64,000 nt of DNA from NCBI RefSeq assembly GCF_014268505.2, contig NZ_JABWQP020000011.1, positions 118,841 to 182,840 of the forward strand. Reading direction: 5' to 3'. Below the pieces are notes generated by a model, which saw nothing but the letters and a program-made list of their open reading frames with translations, ran no database searches and was not told the DNA's origin. Within the stretch, counting starts at the first letter, position 1; each line of letters starts with the position of its first letter. Of this stretch, positions 26,903 to 34,531 are shown piece after piece. Source of the stretch: Pseudomonas khorasanensis. GTDB taxonomy: Bacteria; Pseudomonadota; Gammaproteobacteria; Pseudomonadales; Pseudomonadaceae. The translations under genes were made by a program, and so were the position numbers.

Positions 26903-26937
26903 CTCACCCCAGCCCTCTCCCATTGGGAGAGGGGGAA
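26903..26937. repeat. CCCTCTCCC palindromic repeat, copy 1
   Basis: CTCACCCCAGCCCTCTCCC followed by GGGAGAGGG; stem CCCTCTCCC/GGGAGAGGG. A copy in reverse orientation is at 27073-27109, so the two flank about 140 bases. Confidence 0.75.
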
Positions 26938-26940
26938 AGG

Positions 26941-27042
26941 GAGCCGATCTTCGTGCTGTTCAAAATCGAGCTCGACTTGGTATTGGAAAGGGAGCTGATC
27001 TTCGTGCTGCTCAAAACCTGAGTTCGACTCGGTATTTCAGGT
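26941..27042. repeat. Imperfect tandem duplication of about 51 bases
   Basis: GAGCCGATCTTCGTGCTGTT at 26941 recurs as GAGCTGATCTTCGTGCTGCT at 26992, and the similarity continues through TCGA-TTGGTATT / TCGACTCGGTATT. The duplication lies between the two CCCTCTCCC palindromes; no gene is visible here. Confidence 0.7.
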
Positions 27043-27072
27043 CGGCGTATAGCGGGCAAACACCTCGGTCGG

Positions 27073-27109
27073 CTCCCTCTCCCTCCGGGAGAGGGCTGGG
27101 GTGAGGGCA
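27073..27109. repeat. CCCTCTCCC palindromic repeat, copy 2 (inverted)
   Basis: CCCTCTCCCTCCGGGAGAGG followed by GCTGGGGTGAGGG, the reverse complement of the flank of copy 1. It sits just after the ribBA stop and could act as a transcript end there. Confidence 0.75.
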
Positions 27110-27112
27110 GCT

Positions 27113-28222
27113 TTACTCGGTGAACGGAATACTCTCGACCACTTCCAGGTCATACCCGGTCAACCCGGCGTACTTCAGCGGTGGCCCAAGATGCCGTAGC
27201 TTTCCAACTCCAAGGTTCTGCAGAATCTGCGCCCCGGTCCCGACCTCCGAGTAGATCCGCGACTGCGAGCGACTGAACTGCCGTGGCGGCTGGGTCAGTT
27301 GCGGCACGCGCTCCAGCAAGGCCTGCGACGACTCATGGTTGGCGAGCACCACTACAACGCCGTGACCTTCAGCCGCGACCCGTTGCAGCGCCGCCCACAA
27401 CGTCCAGTTGCTCGGCCCGCTGTAGTCGGCGCCGACCAGATCCCGTAGCGGATCGATCACGTGCACACGCACCAGCGTCGGTTCTTCGCGGCGCAGATCG
27501 CCCATGACCATCGCCATGTGCACGCCGCCTTCGATGCGGTCTTCAAAAGTGATCAGGCGGAAGGTGCCATGCACTGTCGGCAATTCTCGTTCACCAATGC
27601 GTTCGATGGTGTGCTCGGTGCTCAGGCGATAGTGAATCAGGTCGGCGATGGTGCCGATCTTGATCCCGTGTTTGCGTGCAAACACTTCAAGATCCGGGCG
27701 GCGGGCCATGGTGCCGTCGTCGTTCATCACTTCGACGATTACAGAGGCCGGGGTGAAACCGGCAAGTCGCGCCAGATCGCAACCCGCTTCGGTATGACCG
27801 GCGCGGGTCAGCACGCCGCCTTCCTTGGCGCGCAGCGGGAAGACATGGCCGGGTTGCACCAGATCTTCGGCGCGGGCACTCGGCGCCACGGCGGCGGCAA
27901 CGGTGCAGGCGCGATCAGCGGCGGAGATGCCCGTGGTCACGCCAACCGCCGCTTCAATCGACACGGTGAACGCGGTGCTGAAAGCGCTGCCATTGCTCGG
28001 CACCATTTGTTCCAGGCCCAGGCGCTGGCAATGTTCGTCGGTCAGCGTCAGGCAGATCAGGCCGCGCGCTTCACGGGCCATGAAGCTGATCGCCTCGGGC
28101 GTGCAGCGGTCGGCGGCCAGCAGCAGGTCGCCTTCGTTCTCGCGGTCTTCGTCATCGACCAGCAGGACCATTTTGCCGAGGCGATAATCTTCGATGATTT
28201 CTTCGATGCTGTTGAAGGCCAT
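27113..28222 (-). CDS. RibBA-like protein: DHBP synthase with degenerate GTP cyclohydrolase II domain
   Basis: 369 residues. The N-terminal half (to about residue 205) is 3,4-dihydroxy-2-butanone 4-phosphate synthase: VDDEDRENEGDLLLAAD with the metal-binding acidic residues, and RAGHTEAGCDLARLAG. It makes the four-carbon riboflavin precursor from ribulose 5-phosphate. The C-terminal half is GTP cyclohydrolase II-like, but the usual zinc-binding region (HSECLTGD...CDCG) is replaced by VIDPLRDLVGADYSGPSNWT, so that activity is probably lost. It shares operator site 4 with a divergent DUF1330 gene, and its role here is most likely extra flavin supply for the FMN-dependent monooxygenase. Confidence 0.87.
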   Translation of the reverse strand: MAFNSIEEIIEDYRLGKMVLLVDDEDRENEGDLLLAADRCTPEAISFMAREARGLICLTLTDEHCQRLGLEQMVPSNGSAFSTAFTVSIEAAVGVTTGISAADRACTVAAAVAPSARAEDLVQPGHVFPLRAKEGGVLTRAGHTEAGCDLARLAGFTPASVIVEVMNDDGTMARRPDLEVFARKHGIKIGTIADLIHYRLSTEHTIERIGERELPTVHGTFRLITFEDRIEGGVHMAMVMGDLRREEPTLVRVHVIDPLRDLVGADYSGPSNWTLWAALQRVAAEGHGVVVVLANHESSQALLERVPQLTQPPRQFSRSQSRIYSEVGTGAQILQNLGVGKLRHLGPPLKYAGLTGYDLEVVESIPFTE

Positions 28223-28250
28223 GCTGGACTCTCAGGGTTCGTTGGAAATA

Positions 28251-28268
28251 TATTGGTATACCATAATA
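28251..28268. promoter_or_regulatory. Operator shared by ribBA-like and DUF1330 genes (site 4 of 5)
   Basis: TATTGGTATACCATAATA: perfect TGGTATACCA at 28254-28263 and ATACCATAATA at 28258-28268. It lies in the 68-base gap between the two divergent starts (28222 and 28291), so one bound repressor could control both. Confidence 0.7.
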
Positions 28269-28290
28269 CAGAATCAACAAAGAGGTCACT

Positions 28291-28587
28291 ATGAAGGCGT
28301 ACTGGATTGCCCATGTGGATATAGAAGATGCGCAGCACTACAGCCAATACACCGAGCGCGCACCGGCAGCCTTCGCCGAGTTCGGCGCAAGGTTCCTGGC
28401 CCGTGGCGGGCGCAGCGAAGCGATGGAGGGGCGGCAGACGCCGCAACGCAGTGTCGTGATCGAGTTCGAGAGCTACGACAAAGCCGTGGCGTGCTACCAC
28501 TCGGCGGCGTACCAGGAGGCGAAGCGTTATCGCGAGGAATGGGCGAGGGCGGAAATCGTCATCGTCGAGGGTATTGCCCCGGTCTGA
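28291..28587 (+). CDS. DUF1330-family small protein
   Basis: 98 residues: MKAYWIAHVDIEDAQHYSQY, then ARFLARGGRSEAMEG and RSVVIEFESYDKAVACYHSA. This is the dimeric alpha/beta-barrel (ferredoxin-like) DUF1330 fold. Biochemical functions are unknown for the family, which often sits in catabolic clusters beside monooxygenases. RBS AAGAGGT. Divergent from ribBA and behind the same operator, so I place it in the shared regulon. Confidence 0.88.
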   Translation: MKAYWIAHVDIEDAQHYSQYTERAPAAFAEFGARFLARGGRSEAMEGRQTPQRSVVIEFESYDKAVACYHSAAYQEAKRYREEWARAEIVIVEGIAPV

Positions 28588-28598
28588 GCCACACTGAT

Positions 28599-28706
28599 GA
28601 TCGTTCCCACGCTCCGCGTGGGAATGCAGCAAGGGACGCTCCGCGTCCCAGAAGCCGACGCAGAGCGTCGAGGGACTGCATTCCCACGCGGAGCGTGGGA
28701 ACGATC
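28599..28706. repeat. GATCGTTCCCACGC inverted repeat
   Basis: Two palindromic units, GATCGTTCCCACGCTCCGCG and its reverse complement at the far end, around an inner repeat GGGACGCTCCGCGTCCC. Four relatives occur in the window. Confidence 0.88.
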
Positions 28707-28731
28707 AACAAGGGTAGCGCAACGATGGAAA

Positions 28732-29295
28732 TCAGCGCATGAAGTGAATCTTGCCGCTGTCGTCATTGCCCATGTAAATCCCGTACACCCCAGCCTGGCG
28801 CTCCTCGATATAGCGTTCAAGAATCTGCCGGATTGCCGGGTAGTAGATCTGTTCCCACGGAATGTCTTCAGGCGCGAAGAACTTGTAATCCATGGTCTCG
28901 GGCCCGAACTGCCCGGTTATCTCCAGGGCAATGGCGCGGAAGATGATGTACACCTCGCTGATCTTCGGCACGCTGAAGATCGAATACGGCGAGACGATCT
29001 CCGCCCGCACGCCGCTTTCTTCCCAGACTTCGCGCAACGCGGCCTGCTCGGTGGTTTCGCCGCTTTCCATGAAACCTGCCGGAAGCGTCCAGGTGCCCGG
29101 GCGCGGAGGGATCGCGCGCTGGCACAGCAGGTACTTGCCGTCCTGCTCGATGATGCAGCCGGCAATGATCTTCGGATTGACGTAGTGAATGTAGCCGCAG
29201 CCGCGACACATCAGGCGCTCGTGCGTATCGCCCGGCGGCCGTTGCTGACCGAGGTCAGGGCCGCCACATTTCGGGCAAAAGCTCGGGCTGAACAC
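28732..29295 (-). CDS. NUDIX hydrolase with N-terminal zinc ribbon
   Basis: 187 residues from a GTG at 29295, one base after the GntR stop. A zinc ribbon (CPKCG near residue 7, CRGCG near 31) precedes the NUDIX box GFMESGETTEQAALREVWEE with the EExG end intact. This layout resembles the NudC/ADP-ribose-pyrophosphatase-like group that hydrolyses NAD(H), FAD or similar dinucleotides. Its place directly behind the GntR regulator suggests it belongs to the operon; a link to flavin or nicotinamide turnover is possible but unproven. Confidence 0.85.
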   Translation of the reverse strand: MFSPSFCPKCGGPDLGQQRPPGDTHERLMCRGCGYIHYVNPKIIAGCIIEQDGKYLLCQRAIPPRPGTWTLPAGFMESGETTEQAALREVWEESGVRAEIVSPYSIFSVPKISEVYIIFRAIALEITGQFGPETMDYKFFAPEDIPWEQIYYPAIRQILERYIEERQAGVYGIYMGNDDSGKIHFMR

Positions 29296-29296
29296 G

Positions 29297-30061
29297 TCAG
29301 TGACCTATGCGCGGTTCTTTCAGCGCAATGGGCAGGGTGATCGCCGGGGTGCCTTTGACGGCGACGCCGGTTTCTTCCTGTTTGCGCTTGAGGTAGTCGA
29401 GGGCCACGGCAGCCGCTGCGCGGACGTGATCGACACACGCCTGATGCGCCGCCAGTGGATCGCCGCTTTTGATCGCCTCGACCATTTTTTCCATCTCGTG
29501 GTTACTGGCGCCGCGACGGTTTTCCTGCGAGACCGACGTCGCGCGCAGATAGCTGATGCGCGCCTGCAGTTGCCGCAGCTGCGTGGCCGCGACATGGTTG
29601 CCCGACCCTTCGAGCAGCACGTCGTAGAACCCCTGCACCGAGTCGATCACCTGCTGCAGTTCGCCGTCCTTGAGCGCCTTGCGGTTCTCGTCGAGGGCTT
29701 TTTCCAGTGCCTTGATGTCCTTGGCCTTGGCGCGCAGGGTGAACAACTGGACGATCAGGCCTTCGAGCACGCAGCGCAGCTCATAGATATCGACGGCATC
29801 GGCCAGGGTAATGATCGCCACGCGCGGGCCCTTGGCGTCGGCGAACTCCACCAGGCCTTCGGACTCCAGGTGACGCAAGGCTTCGCGCACCGAGGTGCGG
29901 CTGACGCCCAGGCGATCGCACAGGTCGCGCTCGACCAGACGGTCGCCCGGCAGAAGCTGGAAGTTCATGATGGCGCTTCGCAGTTTATCCAGCACGATTT
30001 CGCGCAGCGTGACGGGGTTGCGATTGACCTTGAAGCTGTCGTCGAGTGGCAGGCGTTTCAT
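29297..30061 (-). CDS. GntR-family (FCD) regulator, candidate master of the regulon
   Basis: 254 residues. N-terminal winged HTH: LREIVLDKLRSAIMNFQLLP and DLCDRLGVSRTSVREALRHL; C-terminal all-helical FCD domain with the expected Asp and His ligands (for example DIYELRCVLEG, HVAATQL, SNHEMEKM, ACVDHVR). FCD proteins bind small organic acids or metals and usually repress catabolic genes. The shared operator TGGTATACCA fits the TNGT-Nx-ACNA rule for this family, and this is the only regulator located inside the set of operator-bearing genes. It probably regulates its own operon from site 5. The effector is unknown. Confidence 0.87.
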   Translation of the reverse strand: MKRLPLDDSFKVNRNPVTLREIVLDKLRSAIMNFQLLPGDRLVERDLCDRLGVSRTSVREALRHLESEGLVEFADAKGPRVAIITLADAVDIYELRCVLEGLIVQLFTLRAKAKDIKALEKALDENRKALKDGELQQVIDSVQGFYDVLLEGSGNHVAATQLRQLQARISYLRATSVSQENRRGASNHEMEKMVEAIKSGDPLAAHQACVDHVRAAAAVALDYLKRKQEETGVAVKGTPAITLPIALKEPRIGH

Positions 30062-30119
30062 GGGGTCCGCTCTTTAGGTTGGCTGTCCATGCCAGACGGG
30101 CATCAAAACAGCCGAGGGG

Positions 30120-30509
30120 TTAACTGGAGGCCTCGGCGTCGGCTTCGGCAAAGGCTTCACGGGCCAGCCGGAAACTGTCCACGGCCGCCGGGACGCCGCA
30201 ATAAATGCCGACCTGAAGCAGAATTTCGCGTATTTGCTCACGACTCAGGCCGTTACGCAAGGCGCCACGCACATGCAGCTTGAGTTCATGCGGGCGGTTG
30301 AGCGCCGAGATCATCGCCAGGTTGATCATGCTGCGCTCCTTGAGCGACAGACCCTCGCGACCCCAGACATGGCCCCAGCAGTACTCGGTGACCATTTCCT
30401 GCAGCGGGCGGGTGAAGTCGTCGGCGTTGTCGATTGAACGCTGGACGTAAGCCTCGCCGAGCACCTGCGTGCGGATCTTCAAGCCTTTTTCGTACTTTTC
30501 GTTACTCAT
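30120..30509 (-). CDS. Carboxymuconolactone decarboxylase-like protein
   Basis: 129 residues, all alpha-helical in pattern. The CMD/AhpD-like motif is LSLKERSMINLAMISALNRP and ELKLHVRGALRNGLSREQIR. The CxxC of AhpD-type peroxidases is missing, so it is nearer to gamma-carboxymuconolactone decarboxylase (PcaC); such proteins act on lactones or as unknown subunits in catabolic clusters. Upstream of the GntR gene in the operon and downstream of a REP pair. Confidence 0.86.
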   Translation of the reverse strand: MSNEKYEKGLKIRTQVLGEAYVQRSIDNADDFTRPLQEMVTEYCWGHVWGREGLSLKERSMINLAMISALNRPHELKLHVRGALRNGLSREQIREILLQVGIYCGVPAAVDSFRLAREAFAEADAEASS

Positions 30510-30531
30510 AATCTTTGCCTCACCTCAATCC

Positions 30532-30625
30532 CTGTGGGAGCTGGCTTGCCAGCGATAGCGATAGTCCAGTCAGCATTGATGTTGAATGTTCCGCCGTCAT
30601 CGCTGGCAAACCAGCTCCCACAGGG
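30532..30625. repeat. REP pair (GGGAGCTGGCTTGCCAGCG family)
   Basis: Inverted pair, CCTGTGGGAGCTGGCTTGCC to its reverse complement ending CCAGCTCCCACAGG, sitting inside the operon between the flavin reductase and CMD genes. A second pair of this family is at 42331-42421. Confidence 0.88.
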
Positions 30626-30638
30626 TTTTGCATTGTTC

Positions 30639-31124
30639 TCAGGTCAGGGTGGGCAACGCACCCAGCTTGCCCTTGTGGTAAATCATCGGCGTCACCGGTT
30701 GCTCGGGCAGGATCAGGTGCTTCACCGCGCCGACGATAATCGCGTGGTCCCCGCCGTCGTATTCACGCCACAATTCGCACTCGATGATCGCTGTGGCCTT
30801 TGCCAGAATCGGGTTGCCCAGGTCGCTCAGGTGCCACTCGATGCCTTTGGCCTTTTCCTTGCCCTTGCCGGCGAACGCATAGGCTTCGGCCGTCTGGTCG
30901 GCGGAGAGCAAGTGGATCGCAAATTTCTTGCTGTCGCGCAATATCGGGTAAGTGTCGGAGGCGTAGTTGGGGCAGAACAGCACCAGCGCCGGATCGATCG
31001 ACAGCGCACTGAAGGCACTGGCTGTGATGCCGACGATGCCGCCGTCCGGGTCGAGGGTGGTGACCACCGTGACGCCGGACGGGAACGAGCTCATGACGTC
31101 TTTGTAAATGCCGGGTTCGATCAT
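30639..31124 (-). CDS. Flavin reductase, HpaC/RutF-like, copy 2
   Basis: 161 residues; same length and nearly the same motifs as the reductase at 5896-6381 (FPSGVTVVTT, ITASAFSALSIDP, GGDHAIIVGAV). The two are evident paralogues. It is cotranscribed with the aldehyde dehydrogenase (12-base gap) and lacks its own adjacent monooxygenase gene, so it may serve the LLM enzyme encoded 25 kb away or another oxygenase. RBS GGAG before the ATG at 31124. Confidence 0.88.
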   Translation of the reverse strand: MIEPGIYKDVMSSFPSGVTVVTTLDPDGGIVGITASAFSALSIDPALVLFCPNYASDTYPILRDSKKFAIHLLSADQTAEAYAFAGKGKEKAKGIEWHLSDLGNPILAKATAIIECELWREYDGGDHAIIVGAVKHLILPEQPVTPMIYHKGKLGALPTLT

Positions 31125-31136
31125 TTCGCAGGACTC

Positions 31137-32618
31137 CTAGCGCATCACAAACGGATCAGGCATCGGCGCCTGAGAAAGGTTGATCCACACCGTTTTCAGT
31201 TCGGTGTAGGCCAGCACCGAATCGATGCCGCTTTCGCGTCCATAGCCACTGTTCTTGAAGCCGCCGATCGGCGCCATCGCCGACACTGCGCGGTAGGTGT
31301 TGACCCAGATAATCCCCGAGCGCACATCACGCGCCAGACGATGGGCGCGCCCCAGATCGCGAGTCCAGATACCGGCCGCGAGGCCGAACTGCGAGTCATT
31401 GGCGATGGCCAGCGCTTCGGCTTCATCCTTGAAACGAATCACCGACGCCACCGGGCCGAAGACTTCTTCCTGCATGATCTTCATCGAATTGCGGTCGCAC
31501 TCGAACAGCGTCGGCTCGTAGAACCAGCCCTCGCCGAGGCCGGCAGGGCGCTTGCCGCCAGTGCGCAGCCGGGCCCCTTCGGCGATGGCATCAGCGACCA
31601 GACCTTCGACCACGGCCAGTTGCTGGGCCGTGGCCATCGGCCCCATCTCGCTGTGGTCTTCCTGCGGGTTGCCGATGCGGATGCGTTGGGCGCGTTCAAC
31701 CAGTCGATTGACGAATTCGTCATAGATTTCATCCTGCACCAGCAAGCGCGAGCCGGACACGCAACTCTGGCCGGACGCCGCATAAATGCCGGCAATCGCG
31801 CCGTTGATCGCACTGTCGAGGTCAGCGTCGGCGAAGATGATGTTCGGCGACTTGCCGCCCAACTCCAGCGAGAGTTTGGCGAAGTTTTCGGCGCTGCTGC
31901 GCACCACGTGACGCGCCGTCGCTGCGCCGCCGGTAAAGGCGATCTTGCGAATCAGCGGATGACGGGTGAGGGCGGCGCCGGTGCTCGGGCCGTAACCCGT
32001 GACGACGTTGACCACGCCCGGCGGAATGCCGGCTTCAAGGGCCAGACGTGCCAGTTCCAGAATGGTCGCCGAAGCGTGCTCGGACGGTTTGATCACAATC
32101 GTGTTGCCGGCGGCGAGGGCCGGGGCCAGTTTGATTGCGGTCAGATAAAGCGGGCTGTTCCATGGGATGATCGCGGCGACCACGCCCATGGCTTCGTGCA
32201 CGGTGTAGGCAAACAGATCAGGCTTGTCCAGCGGCAGCGTGCCGCCCTCGAGCTTGTCGGCCAGGCCTGCGGTGTAGTGGAAAAACTCCGGCAGGTAACT
32301 GACCTGACCGCGCGTTTCGCGGATCAGCTTGCCGTTGTCGCGGCTTTCCAGTTGCGCCAGGTGCTCCTTGTTTTCAGCAATCAGGTCACCGAGACGCCGT
32401 AGCAGTTTGCCCCGCGCGGTGGCGGTGAGGTCGCGCCACGCCGGGCCGTCAAAAGCGGTTTGTGCCGCTTGCACGGCGCGTTCGACGTCCGCTTCATCCG
32501 CGTCGGGCAGTTCGGCCCAGGCTTGCGCCGAGGCCGGGTTGAGGCTTTCGAAAGTCTTGCCGGAGAGGGCATCGACCCACTCTCCGCCGATGCACATCTG
32601 GAAGCGTGCGAGTGTCAT
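31137..32618 (-). CDS. Aldehyde dehydrogenase, broad (betaine/gamma-aminobutyraldehyde-like)
   Basis: 493 residues, full-length class 1/2-like ALDH. PWNSPLYLTAIKLAPALAAG, the NAD-loop FTGGAATARHV, catalytic Glu in LELGGKSPN and catalytic Cys in ASGQSCVSGSR are present. Substrate not set by sequence. Its start overlaps the alpha/beta hydrolase stop by four bases (32615-32618), so the two products probably act in consecutive steps. RBS AGGGGA. Confidence 0.87.
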   Translation of the reverse strand: MTLARFQMCIGGEWVDALSGKTFESLNPASAQAWAELPDADEADVERAVQAAQTAFDGPAWRDLTATARGKLLRRLGDLIAENKEHLAQLESRDNGKLIRETRGQVSYLPEFFHYTAGLADKLEGGTLPLDKPDLFAYTVHEAMGVVAAIIPWNSPLYLTAIKLAPALAAGNTIVIKPSEHASATILELARLALEAGIPPGVVNVVTGYGPSTGAALTRHPLIRKIAFTGGAATARHVVRSSAENFAKLSLELGGKSPNIIFADADLDSAINGAIAGIYAASGQSCVSGSRLLVQDEIYDEFVNRLVERAQRIRIGNPQEDHSEMGPMATAQQLAVVEGLVADAIAEGARLRTGGKRPAGLGEGWFYEPTLFECDRNSMKIMQEEVFGPVASVIRFKDEAEALAIANDSQFGLAAGIWTRDLGRAHRLARDVRSGIIWVNTYRAVSAMAPIGGFKNSGYGRESGIDSVLAYTELKTVWINLSQAPMPDPFVMR

Positions 32619-33448
32619 GCAACGATCCCCTTTATATGGTTTTGTCGGGCGTGTGCGAATTGGAGAAATTCCAGCAGCGTCTGATTGACCAGACGCGGCG
32701 ACTCTACCGGCATCATATGCCGTTGCTCGGGCAGCACGGCAACCTTCGCACCGGGGATGCGTCGGGCCAGTTGCTCGGCCATTTCCGGGGTCGAACCCGG
32801 GTCGAGTTCGCCGGTGGCGATCAGCGTCGGCGCCTGAATGCTGCTCAGGTCGTCGGCGCGGTACATGTCTTGAGTGGCAAACAACTCGTAAGTGGTCAGG
32901 TAACCCTGCGGATCGTTATTGGCCAGGGTCTGGCGCAATGCAGCGATCTGCGCCGGGTTGGCCGCCTGATATTCGCGGCTGAACCAGCGCGAGAGCGCGG
33001 CTTCGGCGTTGGCATCCGGGCCATGCTCGGCGGCCTGCGCGGTACGGGCAATGACGCCGGCACGCTGTTCTTCGCTGCGATTGAACACGCTGTTCAGGAC
33101 CACCAGGCTTTGCAGGCGCTGCGGGTAGTGCAGGGCGAAGGCCCGTGCGACCAGACCGCCCATGGAGAACCCGATCACCGCTGCCTGGGGCAGATTCAGG
33201 TGGTCGAGCAGCTCCAGCAACTGATCGGCGTAACCGAGCAAATCGGTACCCGCGGCCGGGCGTGGGCTGGCGCCATGACCGAGCATGTCGTAGGCGATCA
33301 CCTGATACTGACTGGCGAGGCCGACAATCTGCCCGCCCCACATTTCTTTGTTCAGGCCCACGCCGTGGATCAAGACCACGGGCTGGCCTTGGCCGGTCGC
33401 CAGGTAACTGGTGCCAGCCGGGGTGAGTTCAGCGGTGAGCCGAATCAT
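32615..33448 (-). CDS. Alpha/beta hydrolase (catabolic-cluster type)
   Basis: 277 residues from the ATG at 33448; the frame beyond it is not coding. Motifs: LIHGVGLNKEMW (oxyanion loop), nucleophile elbow GFSMGG (Ser about 95), ATGELDPGSTP acid motif and EQRHMMPVE at the catalytic His. Resembles PcaD/RutD-type enzymes that open lactones, enol-lactones or carbamates in ring-cleavage pathways. Second gene of the DUF1185 operon, which supports hydrolysis of a monooxygenase product. Confidence 0.86.
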   Translation of the reverse strand: MIRLTAELTPAGTSYLATGQGQPVVLIHGVGLNKEMWGGQIVGLASQYQVIAYDMLGHGASPRPAAGTDLLGYADQLLELLDHLNLPQAAVIGFSMGGLVARAFALHYPQRLQSLVVLNSVFNRSEEQRAGVIARTAQAAEHGPDANAEAALSRWFSREYQAANPAQIAALRQTLANNDPQGYLTTYELFATQDMYRADDLSSIQAPTLIATGELDPGSTPEMAEQLARRIPGAKVAVLPEQRHMMPVESPRLVNQTLLEFLQFAHARQNHIKGIVA

Positions 33449-33479
33449 GGAGCGCTCCTGCAATGCCTTTTTATTGTGA

Positions 33480-34070
33480 TTACTGGGCTTTTTCGGCGGC
33501 CAGTTCTTCCAGATCGATGTAACGGTTGCCGATGCGCGGGTGCAGGCGACCACCGTCGGCGCAACCGAGCACGACGACGATTTCGTCGGCACGCGGCGCG
33601 TCTTCGATCTGCATTTCCAGGGTGATGTAGTGCGAACGCAGGCCCTCGTCGTCCTTGTGCATCATCGGGATCTGAATCGAGGTGCCAGGGCCACCGCGCT
33701 TGTTGGTGAAGCTCAGGTAGCTCTTGGCTTTTACCGCTTCGCGATAGTGGTTGCCGAAGCGCAAGGTGTGGATCACCGCCGACGCGTGCTCAATCTCGCC
33801 ATCGGCGCCGACTACCGCAGCTTTGCCGTACGCCTCGATCTTCTCGGCGCCGCCAATAATGCCGACCAGACGCTCGACCATCATCGCGCCGAGGTCCGAG
33901 CAGTTGGCACGGATCTGCGGCTTGAGATCGTCCACAAAACCGTTGCCCACCCAAGGATTCTTCATCACTACGGCGAGGCCGACCATGGTCACCGGCGTGT
34001 CAGTGGCTTTGCCGCCTTCGATGAAGGTTTCTTCGACATAGCTGACGATCTTGCGAATTTCGAAACTCAT
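33480..34070 (-). CDS. DUF1185 / amino acid synthesis (AA_synth) family protein
   Basis: 196 residues from the ATG at 34070, with a GGAG-type RBS (GGAGCAGCTC). MSFEIRKIVSYVEETFIEGG, VGLAVVMKNPW and GCADGGRLHPRIGNR are the hallmark segments of the AA_synth family (PF06684), a family with solved structures but no firmly established reaction. It heads the six-gene operon behind operator site 5. Its regular co-occurrence with LLM monooxygenases and flavin reductases is my recollection, not shown here. Confidence 0.82.
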   Translation of the reverse strand: MSFEIRKIVSYVEETFIEGGKATDTPVTMVGLAVVMKNPWVGNGFVDDLKPQIRANCSDLGAMMVERLVGIIGGAEKIEAYGKAAVVGADGEIEHASAVIHTLRFGNHYREAVKAKSYLSFTNKRGGPGTSIQIPMMHKDDEGLRSHYITLEMQIEDAPRADEIVVVLGCADGGRLHPRIGNRYIDLEELAAEKAQ

Positions 34071-34105
34071 GAGCTGCTCCGTTGGGGGATTGAGAGTGTC
34101 TGTGC

Positions 34106-34139
34106 GTCTGATGGTATACCATAATACCGATCGTGCAAG
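34106..34139 (-). promoter_or_regulatory. Promoter/operator of the DUF1185 operon (site 5 of 5)
   Basis: TGGTATACCA at 34112-34121 and ATACCATAATA at 34116-34126. On the minus strand the 34 bases start CTTGCA and end TGGTATACCATCAGAC, identical in those blocks and in spacing to 6427-6460. Located about 36-70 bases upstream of the start at 34070, the usual position of a repressor site. Confidence 0.72.
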
Positions 34140-34222
34140 TCCCCCTCGAAAGATTTGCCGTATCCATCCGGCGAATGGCGCCGCATTCACTGACAACCAC
34201 AAATACCAAGACCACCCCAACC

Positions 34223-34317
34223 CCTGTGGGAGCGAGCCTGCTCGCGAAGGCGGTGGGTCAGCCAATAAACAGGGTGACTGGTACATCGCATTCGCGAGCA
34301 GGCTCGCTCCCACAAGG
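34223..34317. repeat. REP pair (GTGGGAGCGAGC family)
   Basis: Inverted pair between divergent genes. The rest of the 460-base gap up to 34531, beyond site 5 and this repeat, shows no gene or clear motif. Confidence 0.9.
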
Positions 34318-34531
34318 GAATTCATCTGTTACAGGGAGCTGCTTTCGGTTAACAAAAGATAACGTGGCGCCGATTGTCAGACATTTGCAAAGCCCGATAG
34401 GATGAGCCAGCTTCCGAAGGGGCTCTGGGTTGCGGGTTTCAGGACTATGCTTCTGACCTGCCATCACCCGAGAACCCTTGCGGCGCCCTTGAAGGCTTGA
34501 TGGCCCAACAATAATAAATAGGGGAAGGTCT

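Noticed and set aside
27113..28290. FMN riboswitch before the ribBA-like gene
   Set aside because: Only 68 bases separate the two divergent starts, and they contain operator site 4 but none of the conserved RFN-element blocks.
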